Shown here: piece by piece, positions 1-12,800 of the stretch
Numbering within the stretch: the stretch's first letter is position 1
Layout: every line of letters begins with the position of its first letter
NCBI GenBank assembly: GCA_026874595.1
Contig: CM049310.1
Location: 82,807,056-82,871,055 of the forward strand
Reading direction: 5' to 3'
DNA from: Sipunculus nudus
Lineage: Eukaryota; Annelida; Sipuncula; Golfingiida; Sipunculidae
Length of the DNA: 64,000 bases
The notes under the pieces: model-generated
The model's input: the letters and a program-made list of their open reading frames with translations, nothing else
What the model was told of the DNA's origin: nothing
Database searches by the model: none
Position numbers and translations under genes: made by a program

Positions 1-247
1 AAGTGATGTTATCAGACAGGTCAGTTATAACCAATTTGAATGCATTCGGTTCAATGAAGGGATTTTCTTAATAGACAGGTGTCTTTCAGACCGGTTTCAG
101 TGTATTCAGGAAATACATTCTGTTGAATGGGCATGTGTCCAATTCATCATTTAATCGTCATAAATGTTAGCCTTTGCCATTTAATTTTAAATATCAAATG
201 TAAAGTATGAAAGTGTTGAAAATTGAGCAAATTTATTTTAATATTTA

Positions 248-299
<52 letters not shown>

Positions 300-725
300 C
301 ATCACTATATATTCCATATGTGATGGGAGTCAATGCAGTTATAATATTTGTCATGGGGGAGGGGTTGTCCGGGGGAGAGTTTGGGGGGGGGGGGGTAATT
401 ATTTTCCGAGGGAGAGCTTCTGTCGATAATGTTTGGTTTGTCCCCCTCACATTTTCGAAGAGGACACACCCCATGAAATCTATCACATGGCTGCTTAAAC
501 TGTTCATGTGACATATAGTAATTGTTTTAAACAAAGTTTGTTTTCATTACCAGCTGACTGAGGATACGTGATCTTTATTGCTGGTATTGTATATCCCGTC
601 TTATGTAATTTTTCTTGTTATCAAACTTATCAGAAATGGCACACGAGTAATAAAACTAAAATAATATGAATAACGACAAAAAAAATCAAAGTAATATAGG
701 AAGGTTCTGATATTTTTCACAGATA
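1..725. other. gene-free left edge with simple repeats
   Basis: No coding exon is recognised. The stretch holds a (TA)n tract at about 250-297 and a run of 13 G at 383-395. The first 100 bases contain phrases such as 'agacaggtgtctttcagac' that recall the inner part of Tigger-like terminal repeats seen elsewhere in the window, but too little is present to call an element. Confidence 0.5.
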
Positions 726-1155
726 TACTATGGTGGCATATTTGTTCGCGAGGGTTGCAAATTCGGGATAAACGCGAAAGGGGAATTATCGCCAGAATAA
801 TGCTTTCATGAATAAGCGGTCCTATGGTAGAAATTAAAAAAAATATATAATGAATATTAATAAATATTATATATATTTTTAAAAGTAATAAGTTCTATTA
901 TAAATTAAATCAGATTTTTCAATTACCTGCCATTAATAAATAATAATTTCCACTCGGTCGATGTTCTCTTAGATCTCCTGGTAATTATTTCGATTTTTCG
1001 ATTTATTATTTCATGTAATTAATAAATACAAGGATGGTTATACTCTGTCTGTGTCTTTTATAAGGTGAGATCGTGAAAATGAAACCCTCGCGAAACACTG
1101 AAAAAAAAGAAAATCGGGGAATTTTTACATCGCGAATATAAAGCCACCCACAGTA
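726..1155. mobile_element. MITE with TTCGCG-type terminal inverted repeats (copy 1)
   Basis: The left end reads TACTATGGTGGCATATTTGT followed by TCGCGAGGG. The right end, on the opposite strand, reads TACTGTGGGTGGCTTTATAT followed by TCGCGA. The ends are imperfect inverted copies, and both continue into a run of CGCGAA motifs with alternating A-rich stretches. There is no ORF, so the unit is non-autonomous. A second full copy lies at 30828-31349 and a half copy at 30575-30672. The superfamily is not certain; a two- or three-base TA/TTA target is compatible with the flanks. Confidence 0.6.
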
Positions 1156-1720
1156 TTAACAGAAAAGAAAGATTAGCTGTCAGAAACAGCGGTGTCAAGC
1201 CGAATAGAACCAAGGACGAATCACAAAATGTCATCAGTCGACTTAGTAAAACTATTCAGGGTAAAACATCGTTTTGTCCGAAAACGAGATCTAGATCTGA
1301 TCCTTGCTGGATATAAAAACAAAAATTGAAGGGCATTTCCGATCATAATTTAAAGTCAATGCACGTACACTTTGCTTCGGGCAGAATATAATGTATCAGA
1401 TCAGTGACCAAAGTAAAGCCAGGGTGGTGTGGGATGCATGAAATGTAGTATGTGATTGATTATACTGAGGCGAGGATCTTGAGCGATTTCGGAGTAAAGC
1501 GGTTGTTATACCTGCCGTGAATTAGGCATAGATTTTTAAATCCGTCAGGTGGAAGGTATTAAATATTTCTTTTAGATGTTTTACTGTTACAAAAAGCTTC
1601 TGGACAAATTTCTGGACAGATACAATGGCTTAGGGGAACCCCCAAGGGAAATCCCCTATCCGTGTTTCCCCATTATTCGGCCGTTCATTGGTATTAGTGA
1701 CTAGCTTTGCACTAGAGCCG

Positions 1721-2106
1721 TCTTGTGAACTTAGATTGGTGTACGCAGGAAAGTTACGGAGGCGTATGTAGGCTTAACTACAGTTCTAATTCGGTATGTT
1801 ATTTTTTCTTTGTTTGTTTTAAAGTTAATTTTTCTTATACTTCATCTAGTCGTATGAAATGAAACATATATATGTATTATAAAATAGAAGGAAATATGAA
1901 AATGTTAATGCTTCTTGTGAATTTGGTTGGTGCACACACGAAAGTTACGGAGGCGAATGTAGGCTTAACTACAGTTCTATTTCGGTATGTTATTTTTTCT
2001 TTGTTTGTTTTAAAGTTAATTTTTCTTATACTCCATCTAGTCGTATGAATTGAAACATATATATGTATTATAAAATAGAAGGAAATATGAAAATGTTAAT
2101 GCTTCT
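1721..2106. repeat. tandem duplication, unit about 191 bp, two copies
   Basis: Copy 1 (1721-1912) and copy 2 (1913-2106) both begin with TCTTGTGAA, run through AAAGTTACGGAGGCG (1750 and 1941) and end with AATGTTAATGCTTCT. The offset is a constant 191 bases from the AAAGTTACGG motif to the end, with a handful of substitutions. This is a recent local duplication with no coding potential. Confidence 0.9.
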
Positions 2107-2863
2107 GTAATCAAAACTTTCTCTATTACATTTGCGCTTTAGGTTTTTGTAAAAGGGAACGTCTCTCTCTGTATATATATCAACATCGCAACTTGACGTC
2201 TCTACTTGACTCCGTAACACATTTTGTCATAAAGATTGCATTATATAGAGGATAAACTGCATACTTAATTTACACCTGAATAAAACTGAAATTGAACCTT
2301 TAAAATAATAAATCACATTTAAGCTGCATCATGATAATTTACGAGATTGTCGCAAAGGAGGAAGTTTGAAAATATATTTTAAAAAAATCAGTAGCTTTGC
2401 CATAATTTTGCAGCACTATTGTGTTTCTTTTCTATGATTCCCTGAAGGATGATGAAATGTAAGCGGCACCCAATATATGACTGCATGTATTGTTCATTTA
2501 AGATAAATATTGTGTTGTTGACTAAGTAAAGTATCTAAATACCTTAATATGTAATAAGTGATACCCGGAGAAGCAAATACCACGATAAAAAAATCTGTTT
2601 TTCTTGTGTCATATTTATTTTTCCATATTTTCTTCGATATATCCAATCAAATGTCATTATTCTTAACGAAATTACTTTTCAGAATTCAAAGAAATGTTGA
2701 TAATCCTGTTTGATATCACTTGCAGCAGCAGATAAGCTATGCATATAATCATATTCTAATTAGACTAAAGAGAAGTAGCCAGATGATTTGTATGCATAGT
2801 GCATTATATGAGCCCGTACCTTTTTATAATATATATATATATATATATATCACCCTCCATCTT

Positions 2864-2895
<32 letters not shown>

Positions 2896-4937
2896 GAGAT
2901 GTGTGTGTGTCTGTGTGTTCTTTTACAATGCGCAAGTACCAACGTTTAGTAATATATGGTTACTTTCATTACTTTCATTGGATTTGTAAACATTATACAT
3001 AATAAACATGGAGTAGAAAATAACAGTCATGCGTAATAAATGAGTCAGGATTTTTATATATCAGAAGTTATGACGATCAGCTCCACACAAAAAAAAATCA
3101 TCACCTTTGGTGACTCAAGTTGTCTACGTGACGTCAGTGCTCCAGGGAAATAACTGCTTCGCAAAAACATGTCCTGCATGTTTGCCGTGCTATTTTTGTG
3201 CAAACCATGAGCTACTGAAATAGATAATTATTTCTATTCACTTGATATCACGGATTCATTTTTCTGTGAACCAGTCAAAAAACTATTTATGGTGATATCT
3301 TAAGCGAAAACGGCATTGCCTGGTTTTGAATTCCTGCCAACATTATCCTTATGTCATGACGTATAATTGGGAAACTGTGCGAGGCCTTAAATTTAATTTA
3401 TTTATTAAGCGAGTATAATTCTATTTCCAAGACATATAAACATGGAGCGTGCGTCCCCTGTCACTCTTACTTTACTGACTCTCCACAGTAAATGCCGAGC
3501 TCATCTGTCTTTGGTCAAATTTCCACCAATCACGCGCGACAGTTTATAAGAAGCTGCCCTAGACTGACAAATTGAAGTAGGTTTTCTTGCTCTGTGACAT
3601 GAAGGGAGGGATGAATTGATATGAAATTACCTCGCCATGTGTTATTAATTTTTCATACTGAAGAGGGAATATTACTCCAGACCTGGTAGTCCCTGTCTGC
3701 TTTGTCCATTTGCCAAGTTGTGCCGGTTTGATTAATAAGTCAACTGGCGTAAAATTAGGCCAGTGTAAACATTTTAAGCCACCCCCGGTTTACGTCAACC
3801 CCCCCCCCCCCCCGCGGGCAGCTATCTTGAATTGTTTTCTTTTAACACCCCGAGGGGTTGCCTAAACTTGATTTTTTGGTACCCTTGAACTGACCATATT
3901 ACCTCCCCCCCCCCCACCCCCCACCCCCGACTTAAGCTTTTATCTCAAGACATGTTTACTTCAATAAAAACATGTGCACGATATGAGATTTAAACGCTGG
4001 ATTTAATGTATGAACAAAATAAAATTGTCGCAGACTGTAACTTTTATCCTTAATATTACATCTGTAATGACTCGCATTCTTCACAGAATGCATGTTACAT
4101 TACTAACGAGAATTTGATAAACGCAGATTCTACTTAATTTGAGAAATCCAAAAGAGAGAACTTATAATAATTTTATGTAAAAACATATATAGATTAACAA
4201 AGAAATGTTTTGATGGTGAGTCTGAAATGGATTACATCGATTTTTTTGCGTTATCGTCAAGGGGTAATTTGAAACTAATTTCATGCCCCCCACCCCCCTA
4301 TTCCGATCCGGGGATAATCTGAAATCGCTACACCTGTATGACAATAAGGGCCAAAGAGGAGCAATCAAATATAGCGTGACATTTCTGAAAAAATGGAAAC
4401 GAATGCTGTCAGTCTTTCGGGTGGATTATTATTTTTTTCTATTTCTGCTATTGGCCTTTATAGCGCCAATTCCGCCCCTGTCATTAAAGAGTACACGGCC
4501 AGCGTACTAGTGTCAGAGTGGCTTACATCTTGCAACGAGGGCCGTAATGCGCTATGAGGATGCAAATAGTATCGTACTTTTTGACAACGCCTTATGGTCT
4601 ACAGATGCGCTGTCAATTGACATAAACCAGGCCAATCATCAACATTTAGTAAACCTTCTGACAACGGCTTCTGGACAATACGTGTACGCTATGCAGGACA
4701 TGATTCGTTACCATTAAACGGATTTTCAGTTTGGTTTGTACGTTCAGATGTATTGTTTGTATTAATTCATCACCCGTAGCCTAATGTTAATATCATCGGC
4801 TGATTACTACGAAAAAAAATGCATCACGATTGGTGACCATTGCAGTACATTTAACCGTACATTTTGTATCACAACTCATAGTTAGCTTTACCAGCCCAGT
4901 ATAGATGTCTACAGAGTCGTCTATTCACGGATATGTC

Positions 4938-4938
<1 letters not shown>
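2107..4938. other. gene-free stretch with simple repeats
   Basis: No exon is recognised. The tract holds (TA)n at about 2828-2850 and 2878-2896, separated by a (CT)n run, and C-rich runs at 3799-3813 and 3902-3929. Short ORFs here are composed of simple-repeat translations. Confidence 0.5.

Positions 4939-4979
<41 letters not shown>
4939..4979. repeat. (AC)n microsatellite
   Basis: About 20 uninterrupted CA units, followed by a degraded CA-rich tail to about 4992. Confidence 0.95.
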
Positions 4980-4981
<2 letters not shown>

Positions 4982-6480
4982 CACATACACACAAGCTAAC
5001 AAGACAGACGCCAGCCGTCGGTTTATTTATTACATATTGAAATTGTATGTATATTTTCATATTATGATAATTGGTAGAAGTTACTCAGAGAGGTTTCCCG
5101 AACAGTAAATTACAATCACTTGTTATTTAATTAGCCGCTTTGGAATCGGTTGAATACCGCATTGATAATGCTTGCTTCAGTTGCATTTGCAATAACATAA
5201 CCGGGCTCACTAACAAAAAAGTAACTGAATAGCATGTTTAATTATCGACCACGATTAAAATTGGGGATATGGAAGAACTTCCCTAAAATTACTGGGATAT
5301 TCACTTGGCGAAATTATAATGTTGCGTGTCTCTCTGTATTAAATGGAGTGGATAAAAGGGGTGGGGTTCATATAGAGAGGTCGAGAAGTGGCAAGGGCGA
5401 CTCGTGGATTTCCTTGGTTACGAATCGGTTTATTAAGATTTAGACTGGTATGGTGCATATTAAAGTTATTTTTTAAAAAATTATTCCGGTATTTTTGGTA
5501 TATATAGTACTATTTTATACTTTCGGTCCAAAAAATGAGGGGAGGCAGAGGGGTCTGGACTTCAGATCAGTTACCCAGATTGTGTCAGCACTAGAAGTCA
5601 AGGCTCAGGGATGAGAGCATGATGCAGGTGACATTGGTTACGACATCACGTTGCAGATTTCTGTCTATATCTGAAGCGCCTAATCCTACCCAGGCATTGA
5701 CAAATTAGGATACATAATACAGCAAATTAAGCATTGAGTGGGCAGACGCCACCAGAATACAATTCAAATGGTTTATTGTTATGCGTCATCGGCAACAAAC
5801 TGCAATCGTGATTTGATAATATGCATGCAGTAAACAAACATGAATAACAATTTCCAGCGTTTTATATATAAATATACACTTATTAAACTTCGGTTGTTAT
5901 AGGACGTGTCTGGGCTTAAGGTTCAGACTTACCAAGCAACAGGAGCGGCTAGCACAAGATCATAATGAAAGTGACCGTATGAAACTGAATTGACTATTTA
6001 GAGAAGATTTAGACTAAAGATTTAGAGAAGATAACACTCTATATATTCAATTCGGATATTGGCAAACTTATTGGCAAACTTATTGACAATTTATATATTA
6101 ACTAAAAAAGGGTCATTTTGCAGATTGACTGAATTGTAAAAGAAAGAAGAATAACATATTATTGTAATAAGTCGGAATAACTTTTTTTTCCAGTTTCATA
6201 AAATATTCATATTTTTCACTTTGTAGATTGTTAATTTGATATTTTTGCACTCTCTCATATCATCAATATAGGTCAACGTTTAATTAGCATGTAAATATCG
6301 AGTATCCTCGTTTGAACAAAGAATAGTAGAAACGTGTGGATTCCTCTAACCTCTCCCAATGTCGAATGTACCCAACAGCTAAAATAATGTGTTATTGATT
6401 GTTATTTTAAAGTATCCACTTTTGGATAAAATTATTCATCTTCCTTGTTGGTTGGATTTACTTGTAAAAATCAATGTACA
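4980..6480. other. gene-free stretch
   Basis: AT-rich sequence in which I see no gene. A 69-codon ATG ORF at 5234-5443 has no recognisable motif and is treated as chance. Confidence 0.5.
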
Positions 6481-6695
6481 GGGTAGGGCGTAGCCTAGTG
6501 GTTAAGGCCTTGGACTTCGGAGCTGCAGGTCCCCGGTTCGCACCTCGCTGGTGCCTTCATGGCACAATGGTTAAATTTCGCTTGAACCTCAGAGATTCGC
6601 TCTAATGTCCTAACGACAGGTAAAGACATCTGGGTTATTCCTAACCCCGTGCATATAAAACCAGAAAGGCTTAATAATAACATATCATTCTTATC
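6481..6695 (+). mobile_element. tRNA-derived SINE
   Basis: The 5' part looks like a degenerate tRNA gene with an internal RNA polymerase III promoter. A box-A-like motif TAGCCTAGTGGTTAAGG lies at 6491-6507, and a box-B-like motif GGTTCGCACC at 6535-6544, with tRNA-like spacing. It is followed by a non-tRNA body that ends in an A-rich, TAATAATAACAT-type tail near 6695. There is no clean cloverleaf or CCA end, so it is a SINE rather than a functional tRNA gene. Mobilisation would depend on a LINE not present in this window. Confidence 0.75.
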
Positions 6696-9538
6696 ATATA
6701 TATATAACATAATCCTCATTCAATAAACATTGCTACCAACAGGCCGTGGACCTTTCCTAAAGAAAAAAAAAGAAATCTACGCCGTGGTGTGAGTAACCTA
6801 ATTTAACAGAACCCGCGTCCTTCGCCCCCCCCCCCCCCCCCCCCTCCCCATGTATCCTCGCAATCAAACACTTTATCACAACTGTGTATATTTATTTTTG
6901 GGCTGGAATCGTCTGATGCATTGCATAAAGCTTTAATACGATATGTTTTCTTATGTAATCATACTAAATTTAGCCAATTAGGCATCTTTCAGTTTTGCTA
7001 AAGACGGCCATATTGGTCGTGTTAGCGAGTAGACGGGTTAGCGGATTTGTCGTATTAGCCGATCGAGTGGTCGTTTTAACGGATTGGTCAAATTAGCGGG
7101 ATGCTCGTCAGGCGCGGAGTTATACCATCAATTGTATATGGTAAAAACGTCTTAAGGCCGATCTGAATCCAGCCGAAAGGCCTTTAGGATTATCACGATT
7201 GGTGTCGACGACAAGTTTAAAAACTTTTCTTCGAGACGGTAATACTATACAGCTTAAGTATTGTATATTTTTGTATACTTATAGTTTGTATATGGAATGT
7301 TTCATTCCCCGGCCCTACACACAGACACACGCATTCCCAACGCTCGGTGTGGGTTGTCAGTCCGGCTAGGACAGCATTTATACCCTACTTGCTGATAATC
7401 ATGCGTGTCTTGTAGAAGTAAGACGGCCGTTAACGTGGCTTTGCACTATCAATTACCCGTGTGGACAGAGATTTGTACTATCTCTCACGAATTGCGTGCT
7501 CATGGATAGCGTGATCAGTGGCATTAAAGCGAGGGACTGATAGCGAGATGTGGATTATTACTTGTCGAAACTCCATTGTCAGTGACCAGTAATTGCCAGA
7601 TATTATGACATTATAATAGTTCTACCATAATTTTCATCTCATACTATCGAAAAAGTATGTTGTCTGATTCTATAGAAAGTGGTTGCGCACTTGATTTGAG
7701 GTAAATACACGACAACACGTTTTGCTCCCGATTGCACGCTGCCCTTTGCGACGCAGTACGTAAGGCCGTGTCCAATTGCACGTAGCCCATTTAGACACAT
7801 TCTATATTACAAAGCGCACAAAAAGGCGGACGGTATTCAACCTCGAAATTACTCACAGAAGGATAATGCCTTGATAATTGGGTATGCGTCCTAACGGCTT
7901 CCAACAAGCAAGGTGTAGTAATATGCGCACGACATATCGAGCAACATCTTTTTTCTGGAAGATAATTAAAGAAAGTATGGAAAAGGTTTAGAGTTTGAGA
8001 ACTCTTAGGTCATCCATACACACTTAATTGGCAATTTGATTACAAACGCACGAAGTAGCTGAGAGTTTTGGTCTAGATACACGACATAAACTGCGTGAGG
8101 ATTAAGTTGATACGTGATAAAGGAAAGAAGAATTGCTTAGTTCAATAGAGTGAGTCCTATAAAAGACTGGATGGCGAGAGGATTTCACAAAAGGATTTAG
8201 CAAATTAGGTGTGCGGTATCTGTTTAAGACTCGGGGAGCGTTATGAACAGGTGGCAAAGAGTCCTGTGTTAGGACGTGATCAAGACTTCGCTTTTATCTT
8301 TGTTATTACCGCTTTCTTAGACCATTGCACCTGCCTCACGGACGAATGAGGAACAGCCATCAGCAAAATCAGCTTAACCACACGTCGCACTGGGCGTCGG
8401 CTTTATTACAGAAAAAAAAATTAATTCAAAATGATTTATACTCATTGAATCGGTGTCGACTTCATATTTAAAGTAATATCTAATAAAACCTCAAGTGATG
8501 TTGCCTAAATCTTTGAATTACTTTCGGCCGATCTGTTAATTAAATCATTTCTTGGATTTTATCCTTCCCTGCAATCGGCCAAATTAATTTTCTGTTTCAG
8601 CAGTCTCACAGAAAGCCGTTTACTCTGCTTTTTCTTTAGCTTAAATTTGAAATGATTGTCGGGAAAAAGCTAATAACGTTCCAGGTATCAACTCAATAAA
8701 ATTAATGCAATTATATAATCTTGGCGCAGTTACAAATGTATAAGAAAAGGCGGAAGTGCTTGATCAGAATGGTTTCCAAAAGATGGGGTAGCCTTATTGT
8801 TAAAGTAAAGGTATCAATTAAGACTAATGTAAAAGGCTAGGTGTGTGCCGTGTGCAAATTTTTAGTTTTGACGCCAAATCAGGTTACTTAAATTTCTCTA
8901 ACACTGGTTTAGTTTGCGGAAAATAAAGAATGGAAACTTATTGCTATTGTTTGATATTCAAACCGGGGCTCTGTGTATTTACAACACCCTTCTATTTGCG
9001 ATAATAGATCACGATGGGGACATAATTCGGTAAAAACCAAAGGAAATTGCAATTACCTCTCAGTCTAATACAGTAATATATGTAAAGATATGTTTATTTA
9101 ATACTATTGGTAGTGTTGTTAATGATAAATAATAATAGTATAAGTAGAAGTAATGCTGTTACTACTACTACTAACCAATAATAATAATAATAACACCAAC
9201 AGTGTAAATGATTCAGGGTTAAGGTGAAAACAAATACATTCACAAATACAGATCACGGCACCAAACAGAGCTTCACCCTATAGAGCGCATTTTGACGCAA
9301 ACACAAAACACTACCATTGGGTCCGCATCATTAATCTTTATGGTATCTTATTTGATTTCTAGCTTACTTATCGTATATATTAATGAAATAAGGTAATTCC
9401 TTATCAGAAAAAAGATATAATAACACCTCTGTGACTGATGTATGAACATATTCATTTACAAAATGTTAGTAAACCAAGCATACTAGCAATGTTGACAAAA
9501 GGAAAACTACATAATACAAGGTTATTTGTTCACATATT
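6696..9538. other. gene-free upstream region
   Basis: This region precedes the membrane-protein exon and may contain its unseen first exon(s) and promoter. No signal-peptide exon ending in the required phase could be identified by eye. It holds a run of 20 C (6825-6844) and, at about 7015-7105, a string of 'gtcgtattagcc / gtggtcgttttaacgg' phrases resembling the inner terminal repeats of Tigger-like elements. Confidence 0.4.
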
Positions 9539-9735
9539 TTGTGAAAGTTGAAAGGTCACTGGTTGCAAACCGTTCTTTGCAAAACTCTGGTTCTCCTAAC
9601 TTGTTGCCAGGTATCCTTGTTGAATGTTTTTTTAATTATTGTGGCGGGTACCCCACATGTTATAAACACGTGGATATAAACAAAACGACCAGCCTGTGCG
9701 TGGTGGGCTCAGCGTTTTCTGGCCTTTTTATTAAG
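9539..9735 (+). repeat. dispersed repeat R3 (copy 1)
   Basis: A second copy lies at 51735-51910 in the same orientation. Shared landmarks are GAAAGGTCACT near the start, GTGGATATAAACAAA in the middle and TTTTCTGGCC near the end. The 78-codon ORF that spans this copy opens with TTG and is not conserved in the second copy, so it is not called as a gene. Confidence 0.65.
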
Positions 9736-9874
9736 TTTCAGAAAGGGATTGTCTTTACTTAATATATGTAAGATCTCGAAACATTAACAAAAGATCAGAC
9801 AAGGGAGGAAACATTGTCTCCTAGATGGAGGTAATAATAAAAAAATAATAGTTAGGATTTGGTGGAATAACAAT

Positions 9875-9892
9875 TGTTTTATTTATTTTCAG
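9875..9892 (+). other. 3' splice acceptor of the membrane-protein exon
   Basis: A pyrimidine-rich run TGTTTTATTTATTTTCAG ends at 9892, directly before the point where similarity-like secreted-protein sequence begins. The open frame runs back through it only to a TTG codon at 9874, so no ATG initiates upstream of the acceptor in this frame. The implied intron phase leaves two bases (TG) to complete a split codon. Confidence 0.7.
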
Positions 9893-12800
9893 TGTTGCCT
9901 CATATGATCTGGCATGTGTCCTCGTCAGGGAACGCGGAATCTGGATGCGGAACAGTGCCGAAGAGTCCATGTGATTTCAAGTACGCGGTACGCAATTCTG
10001 CGAGCGGGGACAGCCTCTTGATTGCCAAAGGCTCTATGATTGACATCTGCACACGGCCCACTAGTCGCCCCATAGAGCTTAATAAGGACCTAATCTTTGT
10101 CGGAAATGGGGACACGGCTGGTTTCAGGTGTTCTGTGAGGCACAAATGGCCTGTAGCTCTAAACGCCACCGAGCCAATCAAACAAGTTAAGCATATACAG
10201 TTCCATAATTTAACGCTGGAAAACTTCCAGGTTAGATACTGGAATGCAGAGATATCTATTGAAAACTGCAGGTTATATAATATGACATTCCAACAAGGAC
10301 GTGTGAGAAAGTTTCCGGTGTGTCCGTATGCTCATTTAAAAATTGTTAATTCGTATTGGGAATCCAAAAGACTGTGTAATATTTATCATGACTGTAGTCG
10401 ACTTGTAGCTCTCCGGGTCTTCTGTAATGAGACCATATTGGACATAACAAATAGCTCTTTCTATGACGTCATGGTGGAGGTTGCTGGGAGATATCGCGGA
10501 AACGTCACGGTCAGCAATTCAACTTTTGGTAAACATTTAAGACAGGAAACCGGACTCGGAGGGATACGTGCAATTCTTCCTCCAAAAAGAGGCAGTATAT
10601 TCGTAACCGGCTGTTTGTTTGAAAACCAAATGCATTATGAGCCGATTTTAAGTGCTTTAAATATAGAGGAAGCGGCCCTCCGCGTCATGGAAGTCAATAC
10701 TGGTATGGCTGTCCCCTCCGAACTGAGGATGGAAGTCTCAAATTGTATTTTCCGGAATAACGAAAGAGCTATATGTGTTACTCGACCGATCGGGTACCTC
10801 CACGTCATTAACTGTTCATTCGTCAACAATGTCGCAATGCATTCTGGCCCCGCGGTCCGCCTGGCAATGGCGGATAATGTCATGGCGTTTATCACGAACA
10901 GTACATTTCAAGGAAACGCTGCTGGACAGGAAACCGTGTCAGGTCGAATGAAATCAGAGGGATACTTTGATATCGACCGTGATAACGGACAAATACATAT
11001 GGATTCCGCAAGGTACAGCGGGATCTTGGACATGGTCGGAAAGGGAGGCGCTATACGTTTGCAGAAAGGTGACGTCACGATTACAGACTCCACGTTCTTG
11101 AACAACACAGCAAGTCATCTAGGAGGGGCGATCTATGTCAGTGCCAATTCTACAGCGATCATTAAATCTTCACATTTTGAGAACACTGGGAGAGATTACC
11201 ATCCGATACAGGGTGATGTACTCTATTCTACGGGGGCGGTGACAATGCGTGAAGTGACGGTCAAGGTGCGAGCGGCAAAGGATCACATAGCTATATTACG
11301 TCACAGCGGTAAACCCTGGTCAATGGATGTGGGTAGCCTGTGGTTCCAGTGCCCCGTAGGTCACAGATTATTGGTGGTGAATAACTCCGCTCATAAAATA
11401 GTGCCTGAAATGGGGCTAATACGATCCCACAGACTGGACCATATGGCGTACTTTTGTCAGACATGTGGGAATCACTACTATAGCCTACAACGCGGGTATC
11501 TAAATTACACATTAACTGATAACTCCACGGACTATTTTACTCTGCGCATTGATACTAAGAAACCATTCCAGGCTCACTCGGTGATATTCAAGTATGGTAA
11601 CATCACGTGCAAAAAGTGTCCTTATGGAGGTGCATGTGACGCCGAACGAGGATTGTCTTCTTTGCCCAACTTTTGGGGTTACGAGCGTGATACTTCTATC
11701 GTGTTCCAGCACTGCCCTCCCGGCTACTGTTGTTCCAAACCAAACTGTGGCACATATAACTCTTGCGGCGATCACCGGACAGGGACGCTTTGTGGTAAGT
11801 GCGAAAATGGATTTTCAATAGCGTTATTTTCATCAACCTGCGTTCCAAACAAGCAGTGCGGTGAACCGTGGTTCGTGGGCATTGTTTGTATTCTTGGTTT
11901 GATCTATTTCCTGTTTTTGATACTGCAACGTGACGTAAGAACATGTTTGTTAGAAGGCGGAGGAATATGCGCAGATTGCAGCGACATCAGACACAGACGT
12001 CTATCAGTCAGATATGTTGTTAAAACAAACAGGCGAGACACTTCAGAAATGAGAAAGCTGCGTGAAAGTACGCCGGATCCGGCCGCAATGACGCAATCAT
12101 CACAGGAAATGGACACGTTAACGAACGGAGACGCGTCACGTGACCCCGAGACCCCGGCGTGCCCATCAAGCACAGAAGAAGAAAATAAAGAAGATGGCAA
12201 GGATAGTGGATCTGGTTTTCTGATTATTTTATTTTATTATTTTCAAGATGCTCTTTTGCTGCATGTCAATACAGTCTACACTAAAACAGAGACAAAACTT
12301 CACCGGCAACTAAAGGCGCTTCTTTTGAGTCTCTTCCGTTTCCGTCTGGACGTGTCACAATTTCTTAATGACATCTGTATTGTGCCAAACATGCAACAAG
12401 TTCCGAGTTTGCTCGTTAAAAGTGTCTTCGTACCGTATGTGCTGCTTTTATTTGCCTTCACGTATGGTTTGCTTCGGTTCTTTACGTATTTTAACCACAC
12501 ATCGTTTGGTTTTATTTGTACCCAGAATCGAAAATTAATATTTGAATGCATTTCGACTAGACTTGCCAGTGGTTTTATCCTTGCAATGATGTTTACATAT
12601 CAAAAACTGGCCACCGCTACATTCGCCCTGCTCAACTGTGTTCCCGTGGAAAACCGAAGTGTGTTATTTATTGACGGTACAATAGATTGTTTTCAATCCT
12701 GGCAGTACGCGGTGATGGCGTACGCCTTTACGTGTGTTGTCCCGTTCTGTCTCGTTTTGATGATCGGACCACCTTTACTGCAGCGTGGGAACGTGTCTGT

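Noticed and set aside
6481-6552. tRNA gene
   Set aside because: Box A and box B are present, but no clean cloverleaf or acceptor stem forms and a SINE-like body follows.
9526-9762. 78-codon ORF upstream of the membrane-protein exon
   Set aside because: Starts with TTG and overlies dispersed repeat R3, whose second copy does not keep the frame.
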